64,000 nt of DNA from contig PUQB01000113.1 in assembly GCA_003024785.1 (NCBI GenBank), forward strand, positions 107,211-171,210. Reading direction: 5' to 3'. A program made the translations under genes and the position numbers. Source of the DNA: Selaginella tamariscina (Eukaryota; Streptophyta; Lycopodiopsida; Selaginellales; Selaginellaceae). Shown piece after piece: positions 46,301 to 56,972 of this stretch. The notes beneath the pieces were generated by a model that saw only the letters and a list, made by a program, of their open reading frames with translations, was not told the DNA's origin and did not search any database. The stretch's first letter is position 1. Every line of letters begins with the position of its first letter.

Positions 46301-46496
46301 CTCGGAGTCTGAGAACGAACATCAATCAGATATTAGACCGGAAGTTATCTCGAGGAGTACAGAACATTCGCACACTCCAGGACCCATGGAAACATCAATA
46401 GAAGATGCAGAAGATCTTGAACCATCTCACAAGCGGCTTAGACCTTCTTCGCCTCATTCAGAAGGTAATAGCGAAGAAGAATTGATAATGAATTGA
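43391..46496 (+). CDS. ParB-like/methyltransferase-like fusion protein, intact
   Basis: Four exons (43,391-43,413; 43,475-44,792; 44,854-45,697; 45,751-46,496) with GT-AG introns of 53-61 nt join without a stop into 976 residues, starting MESSSNSGCGIEV. Residues 1-240 are unassigned. At about 273-365 a ParB/sulfiredoxin-type domain is suggested by YRPLNQERVAELMEKM and YYIISGQHTITAAQRLLEE (compare the GQHR box of ParB). A basic Ser/Lys-rich linker (KKQTSEGEPS) follows near 500. At about 730-880 DAWVFDYCTRGSVL and VFAVEKD resemble motif I and II of N4/N6 DNA methyltransferases, though the DPPY-type catalytic motif is not clear. The C-terminus is acidic with a basic patch SHKRLRPSS that may act as a nuclear signal. 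ParB-plus-methylase fusions are known from phages and bacteria. It is divergent from the transposase-like gene across the palindrome arrays. DNA binding is a reasonable inference; catalysis is uncertain. Confidence 0.75.
44793..44853 (+). other. Intron 2 of the ParB/MTase gene, containing a palindrome copy
   Basis: Donor GTAAGCAA and acceptor TTTTTCCTCAG. At 44,809-44,826 the intron contains GGCGGGATTTATCTCGCC, which differs from the array palindrome at two positions and is identical to variants in array 2 (for example at about 41,763). It is the only copy I saw outside the two arrays. Confidence 0.85.
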
Positions 46497-46607
46497 TAAA
46501 GTGATGAATAGTTGTAAATGAGTGTAACATAAGGCATTTTTGTATATTTCTTTTATATTTGTACAGAAAATAAATTCTCAAGGATTAATGAAGCTTTTAG
46601 TTCAAAC

Positions 46608-47939
46608 ATGGGTCACACATTAACAAGGTAAATAATATACCTTGATAATTTTAAGGTCAGCTAATTATCATTTTGCAGATGTAATGAAATAATTGAGAAC
46701 ATGGATTTTCAGCATTGCCATGAGGTAAGAGAGGGGTTTGGCGACAATTTTTGTGCCACATGTCAGAATGACAGAGTTCATGCAGGAAATGGATAATAAT
46801 GCAGCTCAAAACATCGTTACCATGGGGGCCACTTCAGTTTTTGCATCATCATTTTTATTGGCTTCATTCCGAAATCAATTTCTTCAGCGCATGCAATATC
46901 TGAATCTTGTAAGGATGATGTACAATTAAATGATGAAGGGATAGGCAACGAAATAGTGGCAACGGATAAATGTGAAAGGGAGCAAACAAGTGATTTGCAA
47001 AGTATTCAAGAGGCAACGCTATCTCATGTTACTCATGGCCATATTGTGTTGTTGGATGTCAATGGTGTTCTGCTTCATCGACAAAGGCCCGAGGATAGAA
47101 AAACAGAAATCAAACAAGGAGATTTCATTCCTTGTCATGGTAAATTTCGATATGATATTATTTTTCGTCCAGGGTTGGATCGTCTCTTTCAAAAGCTTAA
47201 GGAGATGGGTGCGCTTGTGGGGATTTGGTCATGCATGCAGATTCATAACTTAACACCGCTGTTGAGTTTACTTAAGAAACATTGTAGTGTTGCAGAAGAG
47301 GTGATTCGTAAAGATTGGATTTTTGACCAGCGAATGTGTTATAAACCTCTCGAATTTCACAATATAGGAAATGAAAGCAAGCCATACTTCTTCAAGAATG
47401 AAAGAATAATTGGGACTCATGGGGAGATCAGTCGCTTAAGGATAACGAAGAATGCACATATCTTAGTAGTAGACGACTCTCCTCAGAAGGCTATGCTCAA
47501 CCAAAACATTGCTTGTATTCATCCAATCACTTTCGATCCATATTCTGATATCGATATCATGGATGAGCTAGTGAACTACTTGGATACGTGCCTCAGAAAG
47601 AAGAATCTCGAAAATTTTTGTGAGCAGTATCCACCGTATCATACATTTCCTGAAGCTTTTCTTTCTCGTGATATTGAATTTTATAAAATGAAGGATAGCA
47701 ACCGGGCGCTTTATAATATTATTCTTAAGGAACGTCAGTTTTTAGATGAGCCTTTATGCAGACCTTCTTATACATCTTATGTATTAACAAGGATGGCAAC
47801 TCCCAATTGCATTCGTGAGAGTGTTAAGTGGTGGCAACAACATCAAGATATTGACCAAAATGATTTGATTAATCCGGAGAGTGATGATTTAGACAAAATG
47901 AAAAGATTTCTTTGTATGATAGAAAGAAAGTATTTATAA
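46608..47939 (+). CDS. HAD/FCP1-like phosphatase family protein
   Basis: The 3' exon is certain from about 46,914 to the stop at 47,937-47,939. HAD motif I reads HIVLLDVNGVLLHR; the second Asp of DxDG is Asn, as in several plant FCP1-like proteins and possible pseudophosphatases. RYDIIFRPGLDRLFQKLKEM and VGIWSCM (motif II Ser) follow, then KPYFFKNERI and the acidic motif ILVVDDSPQKA. These match the NLI-interacting-factor/FCP1 family, which removes phosphate from proteins such as the RNA polymerase II tail. A plausible 5' part has exons 46,608-46,627 and 46,679-46,724 (MGHTLTRCNEIIENMDFQ), spliced to 46,914. The last acceptor is weak, so the start is uncertain. It may be captured cargo or part of the element's own set. 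Confidence 0.65.
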
Positions 47940-48201
47940 AAAAATTAACATGTTGATAAGAAAATGATTTCATTTGTAATTATGTTTGATAGTATTTCTT
48001 CATTATTGTAAACTATTTTTAGAATAATATGAATATTCTAAGATATTTTAGGAATATTCCTTACTAAGTAAGGTTATTGAAGGATTAATTAATTAATTAA
48101 TTAATATTTAAGGCTTAATTACATATTAATTAAATGATTAATTAATAATTAAAACTTAAGTATTAATTAGTAATTTATTTTATATTCCCATTTTCACGTA
48201 T
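47940..48201. other. AT-rich subterminal region, right
   Basis: No gene. It contains AATATTCTAAGATATTTTAGGAATATTCC-type inverted motifs (about 48,030-48,060; only the arms are clear) and TTAATTAA repeats at 48,080-48,150. Confidence 0.45.
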
Positions 48202-48228
48202 CATGCCCACTTTAGTTACAACGTGCAT
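48202..48228 (-). repeat. Right terminal inverted repeat
   Basis: On the minus strand it starts ATGCACGTTGTAACTAAAGT and ends TGGGCATG. It is the partner of 33,142-33,168. Confidence 0.75.
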
Positions 48229-48632
48229 ATTTATAAAATATCTTGTTCATAAAACAAGAATTTGTTCATTAAACAATATATTATAATTATGCATTTCCAT
48301 TAATGAAATAATTATAAAGAAATAGCAAGTGTAGAGATTTACTTCTCTCTTAAAATTGCTCTCTCTAATGCATTGCTTTCTTATATAGCTCTCCATAACT
48401 CCTTTATATCACTTCATAGCTCTTTATAGCTTTTATAGCCCTTCTTTATTCCTAAATGAATCTTGTCCTCCCTTGTCTCTTTGTACCAACCATCATAATC
48501 GTTCGTTTCTTGCCTCCATAAGATCTTTCTTATTATCATAAGATTTTTCTTATGCATAGGATATTCCTGCTACTCATTTCTTACATGTTATTCTTTCACT
48601 ATAAAAACATGTTATATTTTTGGCCTATAACA
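48229..48632 (-). repeat. 5' part of the host LTR, right of the 15-kb insertion
   Basis: On the minus strand it begins TGTTATAGGCCAAAAATATA and matches 22,529-22,990 of the plus-oriented LTR. It stops in ATAAAT exactly where the 15-kb element ends. With 33,129-33,141 it makes one complete LTR. Confidence 0.75.
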
Positions 48633-49446
48633 AGAGAACCTTTTTGAGCCCTTGGATATGCCATTGAAACTCAAAAGTCAGTGTTAAGCATATCTACACA
48701 AAACTCCTTTTTAACATGTTCAATAATAAAAAGAAAAACACTTAACAATAAACAATTAGTACATACTCTTCTCTTTTTCAATGTGTATATTACCATATTA
48801 TAAAATATATACACCAATATACATATATACATTCACATGTGTAACATATATGTGTACACTATATATTACAATATAACTTTTATACATAAAACATGAATAT
48901 GAATACATACATTTAAGCATTTTTTTTTCCTTTAAAATGTGTCCAACATTATGTTTATAAAATACTTGTTCTTGCAAATGATCAAAGTGTTAATTCATAT
49001 GTCATAAATATAGCATTCGACCATATCATACAAATCTAATATATATATATAAATTAATTATATATTATATAAACATGTTTAAAATGAAATTTCTACAAAG
49101 AAGTGTTCGTCTATTTACTTGTTTCCCTTCCTCTTAAAATCTAATTAAAGAAAAAGGAATAAAAAATAAAGAGAGAGACACTTGGAGTAGTGGCAGCTCA
49201 AACCCTAACCCATTAGATGGTGAAGGTCTAAAACCTGGACGATGTAGATTAATTAACTACTAGCCTAAAAAAATTTAATTACAAGGAAACTGTGTAAAAT
49301 ATATATAAACTTGACATGGTCTATTGAAAATGCCAATATAGGTGTAATGGAGTTATAATGTGTGTACAAGTATCACAATGTAAAAGGAAACACACACACA
49401 CATACACACATTATTATATATATATACTAATATATAACATGGTAAT

Positions 49447-49490
<44 letters not shown>

Positions 49491-50326
49491 GTTTTTGTGG
49501 CTTGTGGGACGTTGGAGCGAGGCTCATGCGCTCTAAATTTGTGGATGGGTGCCATAAGATCATGTCCACGCTTATGTCCATAAATGGTATGAGTTGTCAC
49601 TTCACCAACATTGCATGTAAGAAAGCTAACATTGACATGAACAAAAGGTGACTTAAAAATTGAAATTCATGCAATATATGCTTGAAAGTGTTTATTAAAC
49701 ACATAAATTAAATAGTTGTATATTTCAAACCTAGATGGTAGGTTCTCTTTTCTTTTCTCTCGACCCCAATTTAATCTATTGTGTTTGTCCAAACAAGCTC
49801 TTGTTGTCAATGATTTCCAACACATTCTTCGTGTTTTGAACATGTATATATAAACTATATATTCTAGATTTAGAGCTTCAATCATTAATGCCTTCCTCCA
49901 AGCTCCCACAAGCCCTAGAAATTAGGGTTTAGCTATGGTGGCTCCAATATAATTTTGTTAGGGAATATATGTTTAGTATATTCTTGTTTAACAATATGTG
50001 CAAAGAACCTTACTAACGGTGCAAAGAACTCACATTTTAATATAAACTTAAACCATAGATATTGTTAGAGTTTAAATCGAAGGGCCAACATATGGTTGTC
50101 ATCTAGTGTGAACACACTATGTAAGTAACACTAAGTTTTTTAAGACAACCATGAAAGTTTGATTCATATGCCCAAACAGGAGTCCCCTATAATTACTACC
50201 CCCCCAAACTTTAGAGGACAACTCGAGTAGACTGTATGATCCTGCCCCAAGAGACCTAGACATGCTCATTCCCTAACCTCATCAAAGAGACGTGTTCCAC
50301 ATATACCCTTGTGACAAAACTAAGGC
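48633..50326. other. AT-rich intergenic stretch
   Basis: No gene is supported. It has a TA microsatellite at 49,449-49,482, short CA runs and scattered AAACCCTA-like words. Short open frames near 49,358-49,651 and 49,667-49,909 lack any motif. Confidence 0.5.
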
Positions 50327-50332
50327 ATTGTC

Positions 50333-50475
50333 TATGGAAAGGAAAAGGTCAGCCCAAAGTTAAAAGTGCAGCATACTATACTCCAAAACTTCCGACGAGA
50401 AAAAACCATGGTTTTGTCATAACTTTACCACCATTTTCTGCAAAAGTGTGATTTAGGGTTTCAATTTCTAGGGAT
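50333..50475 (+). repeat. Left terminal inverted repeat of the integrase/HECT transposon
   Basis: Matches the reverse complement of 56,823-56,966. The most conserved stretches are the first 36 bp and the TTTTGTCATAACTTTACCAC region. Confidence 0.9.
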
Positions 50476-50714
50476 ACATGGGTTAAATAGGCATGGATGG
50501 GTATCATAGAATCTAGTATATTCATTCAAGAATATATGTGGAATCTAGCATAGTCATCCATGGCTATGTATGGAATCTAACATATTCATCCAAGCATATG
50601 ATGATCTCATCTATGCATGGCTGACCGTTGATTGCCTCAATGGCCTAGATTGAATCCAAAATTAGATAGGCATTTAATTGACTTAGGCGGTGCGAGCCCT
50701 AGGAGCCAAGCTTC

Positions 50715-53700
50715 ATGGCACCGGTAAGATTTTTTCATCCCTATTTTTGTTTTCTCACATTCCAATGCAGATGACTCGGCAAAAGAGGAAAGCAGTGGGT
50801 TTGGACATTGTTTCTCCATTGAAGACATCTCCAAGAAGAAGGAAAATTGCACCTCGAGCAGATGTTCCTTCAATTGATGCACTAAATGCTCATCTAGATG
50901 AGGTTGGTGTTTCACGGCGAGTTTTACAAGCTTCTATACATCAACATAAACCCATTGTAGTAGAAGATGATAGCTCAGAGGTATTTTCAAGCACTTGAAG
51001 TCCATTTAGTTTCTCTAAACTTGCAGTATATTGATGAGGACAATGCACGTTCAGCTTTCATTCCATTTAAGACTACAAATCGAGAGGTAATTTTTTTCAC
51101 ATTTTTGCTGAAGCTTGCTCTTCCATTACAGAAATGCAATGACTTCTCAACAAGAGAATGCTCTAGACAAGGACTTCTAGCTGAAGTGCTACCTAGAACG
51201 GTATGCTTTTTTACTTTATGTTTGCCATTTTTTTTTTTTGTAATTACTGAGATGTACTTTTAGGATGTCAAACGAGGTTTGAAACTTCTAGAGCATTCAA
51301 CACCTTCACCAAGTCAAATGCAAAAGATGACAACTGCAGCAAGGGTAATTTTTCTTGGTTTAAATGTAAATGGTCCAATAATTTTGTGTTTGTAGAATAC
51401 ATATGGATCATCTACGTTGCTAAGTGAAGCGGTTACCAAAATGGTGGATGACACTGCCAGAGTCAATAGCAAACGACGTACACATCTGAACAGTTCAACC
51501 TTGGCTGCTGTTAACTTGAAGATGATTTCTTGTTGGTTTAGCGTGAGTGTGGCATGTGCTGTTGTTGTGGACAAGAACCGTACCTATACTAAACACAAGA
51601 AGTTATTGCCAGTGAAGGTGAATGTTCTAGCAGATTTAAAATGGGGAGATGGTTACAAGTGTTTTGAAGAGTTCCCTTCTGGGACAGCTCAAAAAGCTGT
51701 TGCAGTCCAGCTACTTGCGAAGCTCAGATAGATGAACAAGAGAAGCGGAGGCCAAAAGGTTATTGGGTCAAGAGAGCCGGCATTAGTGTTCGTCCACGAT
51801 CAGTTGGAGAGGCAAGCTACTTCCCTGCTGTGTATAGTCCAGACACACCAGTTCACCGAACAGGCTACATTACAAAAGGACAGCCTTCAGTCGTGCTATT
51901 GTGGAAGGAAGAGCACCTACAACCTTGGCAGCAAAAGTTTTATTTTCAAACTGCTGAGCGTGAGCTTGTGCAGAAGGAAAGAAGACTTCAACATCCTCGT
52001 CCCAAAAAGATTGTTAAGGAACAGCTAGAGATAGAAGTTGAGAATCATGCAACTTATGAGGATCCCGATGAGCTTGTGGAAGAGCATGTACTTGAGGAGG
52101 ATGATCCAGCCACTATCCACGAAGAAGTTGAGCTAGTGGAAGATGCAACTGAAGATTTCAACATGGAAAACGAAGACATTGATGAATTCTCCAACTTAGA
52201 GACGTCGACGGCAAATGGAACACCTCTTAGCAAGTCAAAAGGTGCACTTATTTATATGTTTATTCTTACTATTTGCATGCATGCAGGTTCATGTTTTGGA
52301 TCTTCAGAAGTTCCACAATGTAGTTTGTCAACTGCACATGGACTTCCTGAAGAGGCTACTCCTTCATTTCCTCTTGGGGAAGAATTAGTCTCACCTCATG
52401 ATCATGCTAATGAATTAGTGCCGAGGGCAACTAGAGGTAATGTTCTTTTTTGTACAAGCAATTCCTCACTTCTATCAATGTGCAGGGATACTCTTTCCAC
52501 CTTTTGATAACTTTGGCACCTCCATTTGTGATATTGTGGAGGGCTTTTCTACAACTTCAAGCAGCATTTGTAATACTGGACAAAACCACATCACACTTGC
52601 TGTTGCTTATCATGAGAAGTACAACAACATGGAGTCTAGGTGGCTTGAGGCTCAGCAAAAGCTCAAAAAACAGGTGGAAAAGGAGAAGTTACAGTTGGAG
52701 AGTGAAACCCATGCAAAAGAAAAGAACCATGGAGAAACAAGTTGGAAATTACTAAAGGCTGCAGAAGAGATATTTGCGGATATGCAGGACTTTATATTTG
52801 ATGAAGTTATCATGAAGACATTCTCTCAACTATATAGGAAGGATGTTCCTGTGGCTCGGCAAGTGGTTTGTACTTTTTTTTTTCTTCAAGTTCATATTCT
52901 TCTAATATTGTATTTACTAGGTACTTGAAGATAGCGAGTACTTCTACTTTGATAGCTTTTTCATCCGGACATGTTTAAACAATTTCCAAGACCAACATTC
53001 CAGTATGGTTACAAGGGAAAAGGCATCATCGAACATGGCACCATTGACACAGGAGGTCCTAGTATATGTGTTTTTGCGGCAGGATGGGAGCAAGCTTCGT
53101 CACATGTAAGCTGTTTTTTTTTTTTTTGTTTTTCTAATAGTTGTACTTTTTTATTTTCCAGTTAAGAGAATACTTTGGCCATAGTAAAAACGGGCATGTT
53201 TGGCATCCTCTTGTCATGGAAGATGAGGAGCTAGAAGAGGAAGCACATCGACAGGTAACATAAAAAGAGTTCTGTGATATATGAGCTTACATTATTTTTA
53301 GTGCATGATCATGGGACAAATTATGTTCCACCTTGTGCGGCTAAAAGCTTGTGTGCCTCGGAAATGTACTTATGCTACCTTTCATTTGCTCGTGGACAAT
53401 ATGCCAGCAATTAATGATCCGAGGTTCAATCCAGGGGCCGTTTTGAACAAGACCTTGAAGCATCTGCACCTGACCTGTGGGATCCGTTGAACCATTTACG
53501 AACCTTCAAACTCATGAGGCTCAGCAAGCGGGAATTGAACATCTTCCAAATGTCAAAGCTTTGGAACCTTACACACTTTTGTGGATGCAAATCAAGGTTG
53601 GAGAGACGTTCTTGGATGAGGTGAACAAAGTCATGAGGCAAGTTGTATACAATCGGCTTTTCAAGGAGTGTAACGTTACTGCAACTGCATTGCGAGATGG

Positions 53701-54147
53701 CTTTTGATTCACCATTGAGAATTTTGCACAAAATGCTGGAAGCACGAGGAAAGTAGAGCTTCATTTTGTCCTTGACAACATAGAGTCGACTTCCTTGAAC
53801 GGACCTTCTCTGCCTCATTTGGAGTTGAAGCTGAGCCACTACTACGTGAGTGTGTCAACGTGAACCTCCCAAGAATGACTTACGAAATGTTCAAAACTGT
53901 TATTCAAAAGATGACACCAAAGGAGTTGTGGCAGTTCTACAGGTTTGTGACTGATAGGAGCTACTTCAAAAAGAACATCAGTTTAAGCATCAAGTTCGAA
54001 CCTGGAATTGTGAAGTCCGAAGAGTACCTTCCCGTTGGACGAACGTGTTCTAGGAGCCTATGTATTCACAACACATACTCAAGCTTTAAAGTTCTCCAAA
54101 ACAAGCTGCTTTTCTCTATTGCCTACAAGGACTATGGCTATGCCTGA
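50715..54147 (+). pseudogene. HECT-like ubiquitin-ligase gene, broken
   Basis: A multi-exon gene. Well-supported exons are 50,715-50,723 (MAP), 50,771-50,980, 51,027-51,086, 51,132-51,200, 51,264-51,344 and from 51,396, each with GT-AG borders in phase. The middle is acidic (51,830-52,240) and then coiled (ESRWLEAQQKLKKQVEKEKL, about 52,630-52,690). The C-terminal third shows HECT features: KGKGIIEHGTIDTGGPSICV near 53,010 and IMGQIMFHLVRLKACVPRKC near 53,310. At the end SEEYLPVGRTCSRSLCIHNT and FKVLQNKLLFSIAYKDYGYA match the last lobe of HECT, where the Cys in RTC would take ubiquitin. A frame change near 51,700, a shift at 53,475-53,490 and stops around 53,705-53,850 indicate decay. Confidence 0.65.
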
Positions 54148-55156
54148 ACTAAGTCTATGTTTTTTTTTTGCCATTTTATTAATGAATCACTTCCTTTATA
54201 TTTATTTCATGTTAATTGAAATGTAAGTCCTTAGATACTTCTAGCCAAGCTTTAGGGACTCACTTTATAGCCTAGTCTAACTTGGTGCTGTGAGTCTATA
54301 TTGTTATATGCAAGATCATACATAGCATTGTTCTCTAGTGAAGATGTGTCTTTAGCTTTGATAATATTAGCATTGGAGACAATTTTGAATTTTCACTACA
54401 AACTCATGCACACACGCATGCACGCACGCACGTGCACACACACACACACAAGAGTATATATACCTACACCAGACGATTTAGCACTCTCCACATATGTTAT
54501 TCCCACATAAAGCTGTCCATTTGCTGCATTTGTTGCACATAAACAATGAATCGCTGCTGAGAGATGCCATGCCCATTGCCATTGCTTCCATAGATGCCAT
54601 TTCTTATTTGTTTGTGCAAAGGATCCAGGAAACCTAAAACCTGCAATTTCAAACCACATTTCTAATGGTCGAGATTGGTCTAGCCAATGAAATCAAACGG
54701 CTTGGATTTCAAACCTCATCCTCGTATAAACATACTCCATGGCTACCTTGAAGCATCCTAAAGCTTTTACCACCCTATCTTGTTTCAACAGGAGTGCTCC
54801 TAAACCTCAAGTATCTAAGGTAATGAGTCTTCACATGAACGAGTCATGCATGGAATATTATTTGTAAAGCTTCAAAGGCTCACTTTATAGCCTAGTGACT
54901 TGGTGTTGTGAGTCAATACAAGATCATGCATGAGATACTGTTCGTAAAGCTTCCAGAAAAATATGTTGAATAGCTAGAGGCTGCAGCATGACATATATGT
55001 CAACAGTGGCTTCTAACTTCTATATCTAATGACTTGTGAGTCTATACAAGATCATGTATGGGATACTGTTTGTAAACAACATAGGAGCTGCTTAGAAATA
55101 AAAATAAAGCTAGAAATAAAATGAAAGCTTTCCATATAAAGAAATAAAGCATATAT
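54148..55156. repeat. Non-coding spacer with diverged tandem repeats
   Basis: Between the two convergent genes there are three to four diverged copies of a unit containing ACTCACTTTATAGCCTAGT, GTGAGTCTATA, then CAAGATCATGCAT and ACTGTTTGTAAA. They begin near 54,250, 54,870 and 55,030. A CA run lies at 54,433-54,450. No gene is seen. Confidence 0.6.
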
Positions 55157-56685
55157 TCATAAGAACGGCACTATCATGTTGACAACATTTTTCCAGTGAT
55201 CATCTCCACCTTCAAGTACTTGAGCGACATGATCTTGCAATGGTAAGTTCTGTTGGAATGCAGATGCACACTCCAAAGTTAGATCAAGATGTAACAAAAA
55301 CAACACGTCCTCCTTCAAACCTGTTTTGTTAGCTTTATATGCAGCATCTCGAACAATACGGAACTCTTGTTAGGATAGTGATTAGTTACATCAAATGACA
55401 CTAAAAATGAGCTTACGTTTGGCAAGAAAGCACCTGGTTCATTATCATTCTGTTCATCCTCAATGACCATAATCTCCTTAGACGTTAAAGGAGGAATGAC
55501 ACTGTAATGAGGAAGTGTTAAACATTTATAGAAAAAAAAAAATATGCTTACTTTGTTCTCCGCTCCTCGGGCTGGAATTCTTTCACAGGAACATGAGACT
55601 TACGATCATGTGTAGCCCGCACTATGTGATAGTTCCATGCACTGATATACTCGTCAACAGCACTTTGGATCTCAGGCATCCAAGAAAGGCATAATGACTC
55701 CTTGTGCCAAGGATTTGAAATATCCAACAGTCCAACGTCCTCCATGAGGTTGACTAGGTACTTGTAGTACCAGAAAACCTTCTCAAATAAACCCCGCCAA
55801 AACCATTCTATTCTCTATAGTGGAAAAAAAATAAAACAAGTTTCCAAAAATGTTTAAAACAAATGACTTACCTGGTTTTGAGTTGATTTACCTCTTAGGA
55901 AGCATTGTTGATGACCCGGAAATGTGAGTTGCATATCTAGCTCAACGAGAGAGTGCTCACATGCAAAATCAGAGCGGATTCTCTTCGGCCGTCCAAATTG
56001 TCGAATTGCTTCAGCATAGACATTGTATATAGTTGCAGCACGTTTGTTCCGAGACACCACACAACAAAGAAGGTAATGAGTACCACCATCAATAAATCCA
56101 TGGACTCGCATCCCGTAGCCCTCCAACTTATCATAAGCTACAAAAAAAAACATATCAATAACTTAACAAACTAAGACAACTTACAATCCATATGCCACAA
56201 TAGCATTGGCTCCATAATGTCATAAGTCCTTCGTACAATGACTCTTGTTTTCCTGCGTTCAGTTTTAGAAGGATCTATGGACTGTAATGCACACCCCACT
56301 CTTTTCCTGGAAAAACATCTATGAAAATCACCAAAAAATATATATATATAAAAATTCTTAACTCTGAAACGCGACAACCCTGAGATGCAAGATACCCCTT
56401 TACAACCTTCACACCCCAGTTGCTTCCAAATCGATCTAGTGGAATAGCTTCTTGGATTGTTGACCGAATTTGTTGCATGGTTAGTTGTGAGAATTGACCC
56501 TTCCAGCCCAACTTCCGGAGAGCAAAAGATAAATACTTAGGATTGTAGCCTAGCACCTGTGCCAAATCCTTCATTGAGCAGCCACGAGCCATCTGCATAT
56601 CAAGCCATTGAATCAAATCCTCTAACCTATTGAAGTGAGTTCTTTCAAGGATTGCCGACTCCAAGCGATACATTCCATTCATCAT
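55157..56685 (-). CDS. Integrase-like DDE transposase, intact six-exon gene
   Basis: Six exons on the minus strand (56,685-56,363; 56,306-56,185; 56,137-55,872; 55,814-55,552; 55,501-55,417; 55,363-55,157) join in frame to 421 residues. Introns have GT-AG ends; the last acceptor (ACAAGAG) is weak. Residues 1-110 look like HTH domains (GCSMKDLAQVLGYNPKYLSF). The rve-type core follows: LLWHMDS with Asp148, YGMRVHGFIDGGTHYLLC, PKRIRSDFACEH with Asp205, GKSTQNQRIEWFWR with Glu240, giving 34 residues between the last two. WNYHIVRATHDRKSHVPV and a C-terminal tail ending NMIVPFL complete it. These blocks match a family of integrase-core proteins common in animal, fungal and algal genomes. It lies inside a TIR element with target duplication, so the role is strand transfer of its own element. 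The uninterrupted frame suggests recent activity or selection. Confidence 0.85.
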
Positions 56686-56822
56686 ACCCTAGAATGAAAC
56701 CCTAGATCTAGAACAAAAGCATACAAATGTACATGCATGACCATAAACATGCACATGTATTGAGAATGCTACATGATGCTGCATTATGGCCATAAGGCAT
56801 GGTTTAACTCTAATTAACATCA

Positions 56823-56966
56823 ATCCCTAGTAACTGAAACCCTAAGTCACACTTTTGCAGAAAATGGTGGTAAAGTTATGACAAAACTATGATTATTTCT
56901 CATCAGAAGTTTTAAAGTATAATATTGTAACACTTTTAACTTTGGGCTGACCTTTTCCTTTCCATA
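56823..56966 (-). repeat. Right terminal inverted repeat of the integrase/HECT transposon
   Basis: Partner of 50,333-50,475. Between it and the integrase start (56,685) lie about 137 bp of AT-rich leader that probably contain the promoter. Confidence 0.9.
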
Positions 56967-56972
56967 ATTGTC

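Larger units (their letters stand above)
33142..48228. mobile_element. 15.1-kb DNA element with TIRs, transposase, ParB/MTase gene and palindrome arrays
   Basis: The bounds are set by 27-bp inverted repeats differing at 2 positions (33,142-33,168 and 48,202-48,228) and by the LTR that resumes exactly outside both ends. The likely target duplication is ATTT; an offset 6-bp ATTTAT is also possible. Order: transposase-like gene (minus, 33,789-36,744), palindrome array 1, AT-rich and microsatellite core, palindrome array 2, ParB/MTase-like gene (plus, 43,391-46,496), HAD-like gene (plus, to 47,939). The 18-bp palindrome was seen nowhere outside these bounds in the window. The combination is not one I recognise as a described element. 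Confidence 0.8.
50333..56966. mobile_element. 6.6-kb DNA transposon with integrase-like DDE gene and HECT-like gene
   Basis: Inverted repeats of 143/144 bp (50,333-50,475 and 56,823-56,966) begin TATGGAAAGGAAAAGGTCAG at each outer end and agree at close to 90% of positions by eye. The 6-bp target duplication ATTGTC (50,327-50,332 and 56,967-56,972) is perfect. Inside, a HECT-like gene (plus) and an integrase-like gene (minus) face each other. This pairing resembles integrase-type DNA elements of animals and algae that I recall carrying ubiquitin-ligase genes, but I cannot name a superfamily with certainty. Confidence 0.85.

Noticed and set aside
49358-49909. Short open frames between the two large transposons as genes
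   Set aside because: They include microsatellite-derived residues and have no homologous motif, splice pattern or conserved start.
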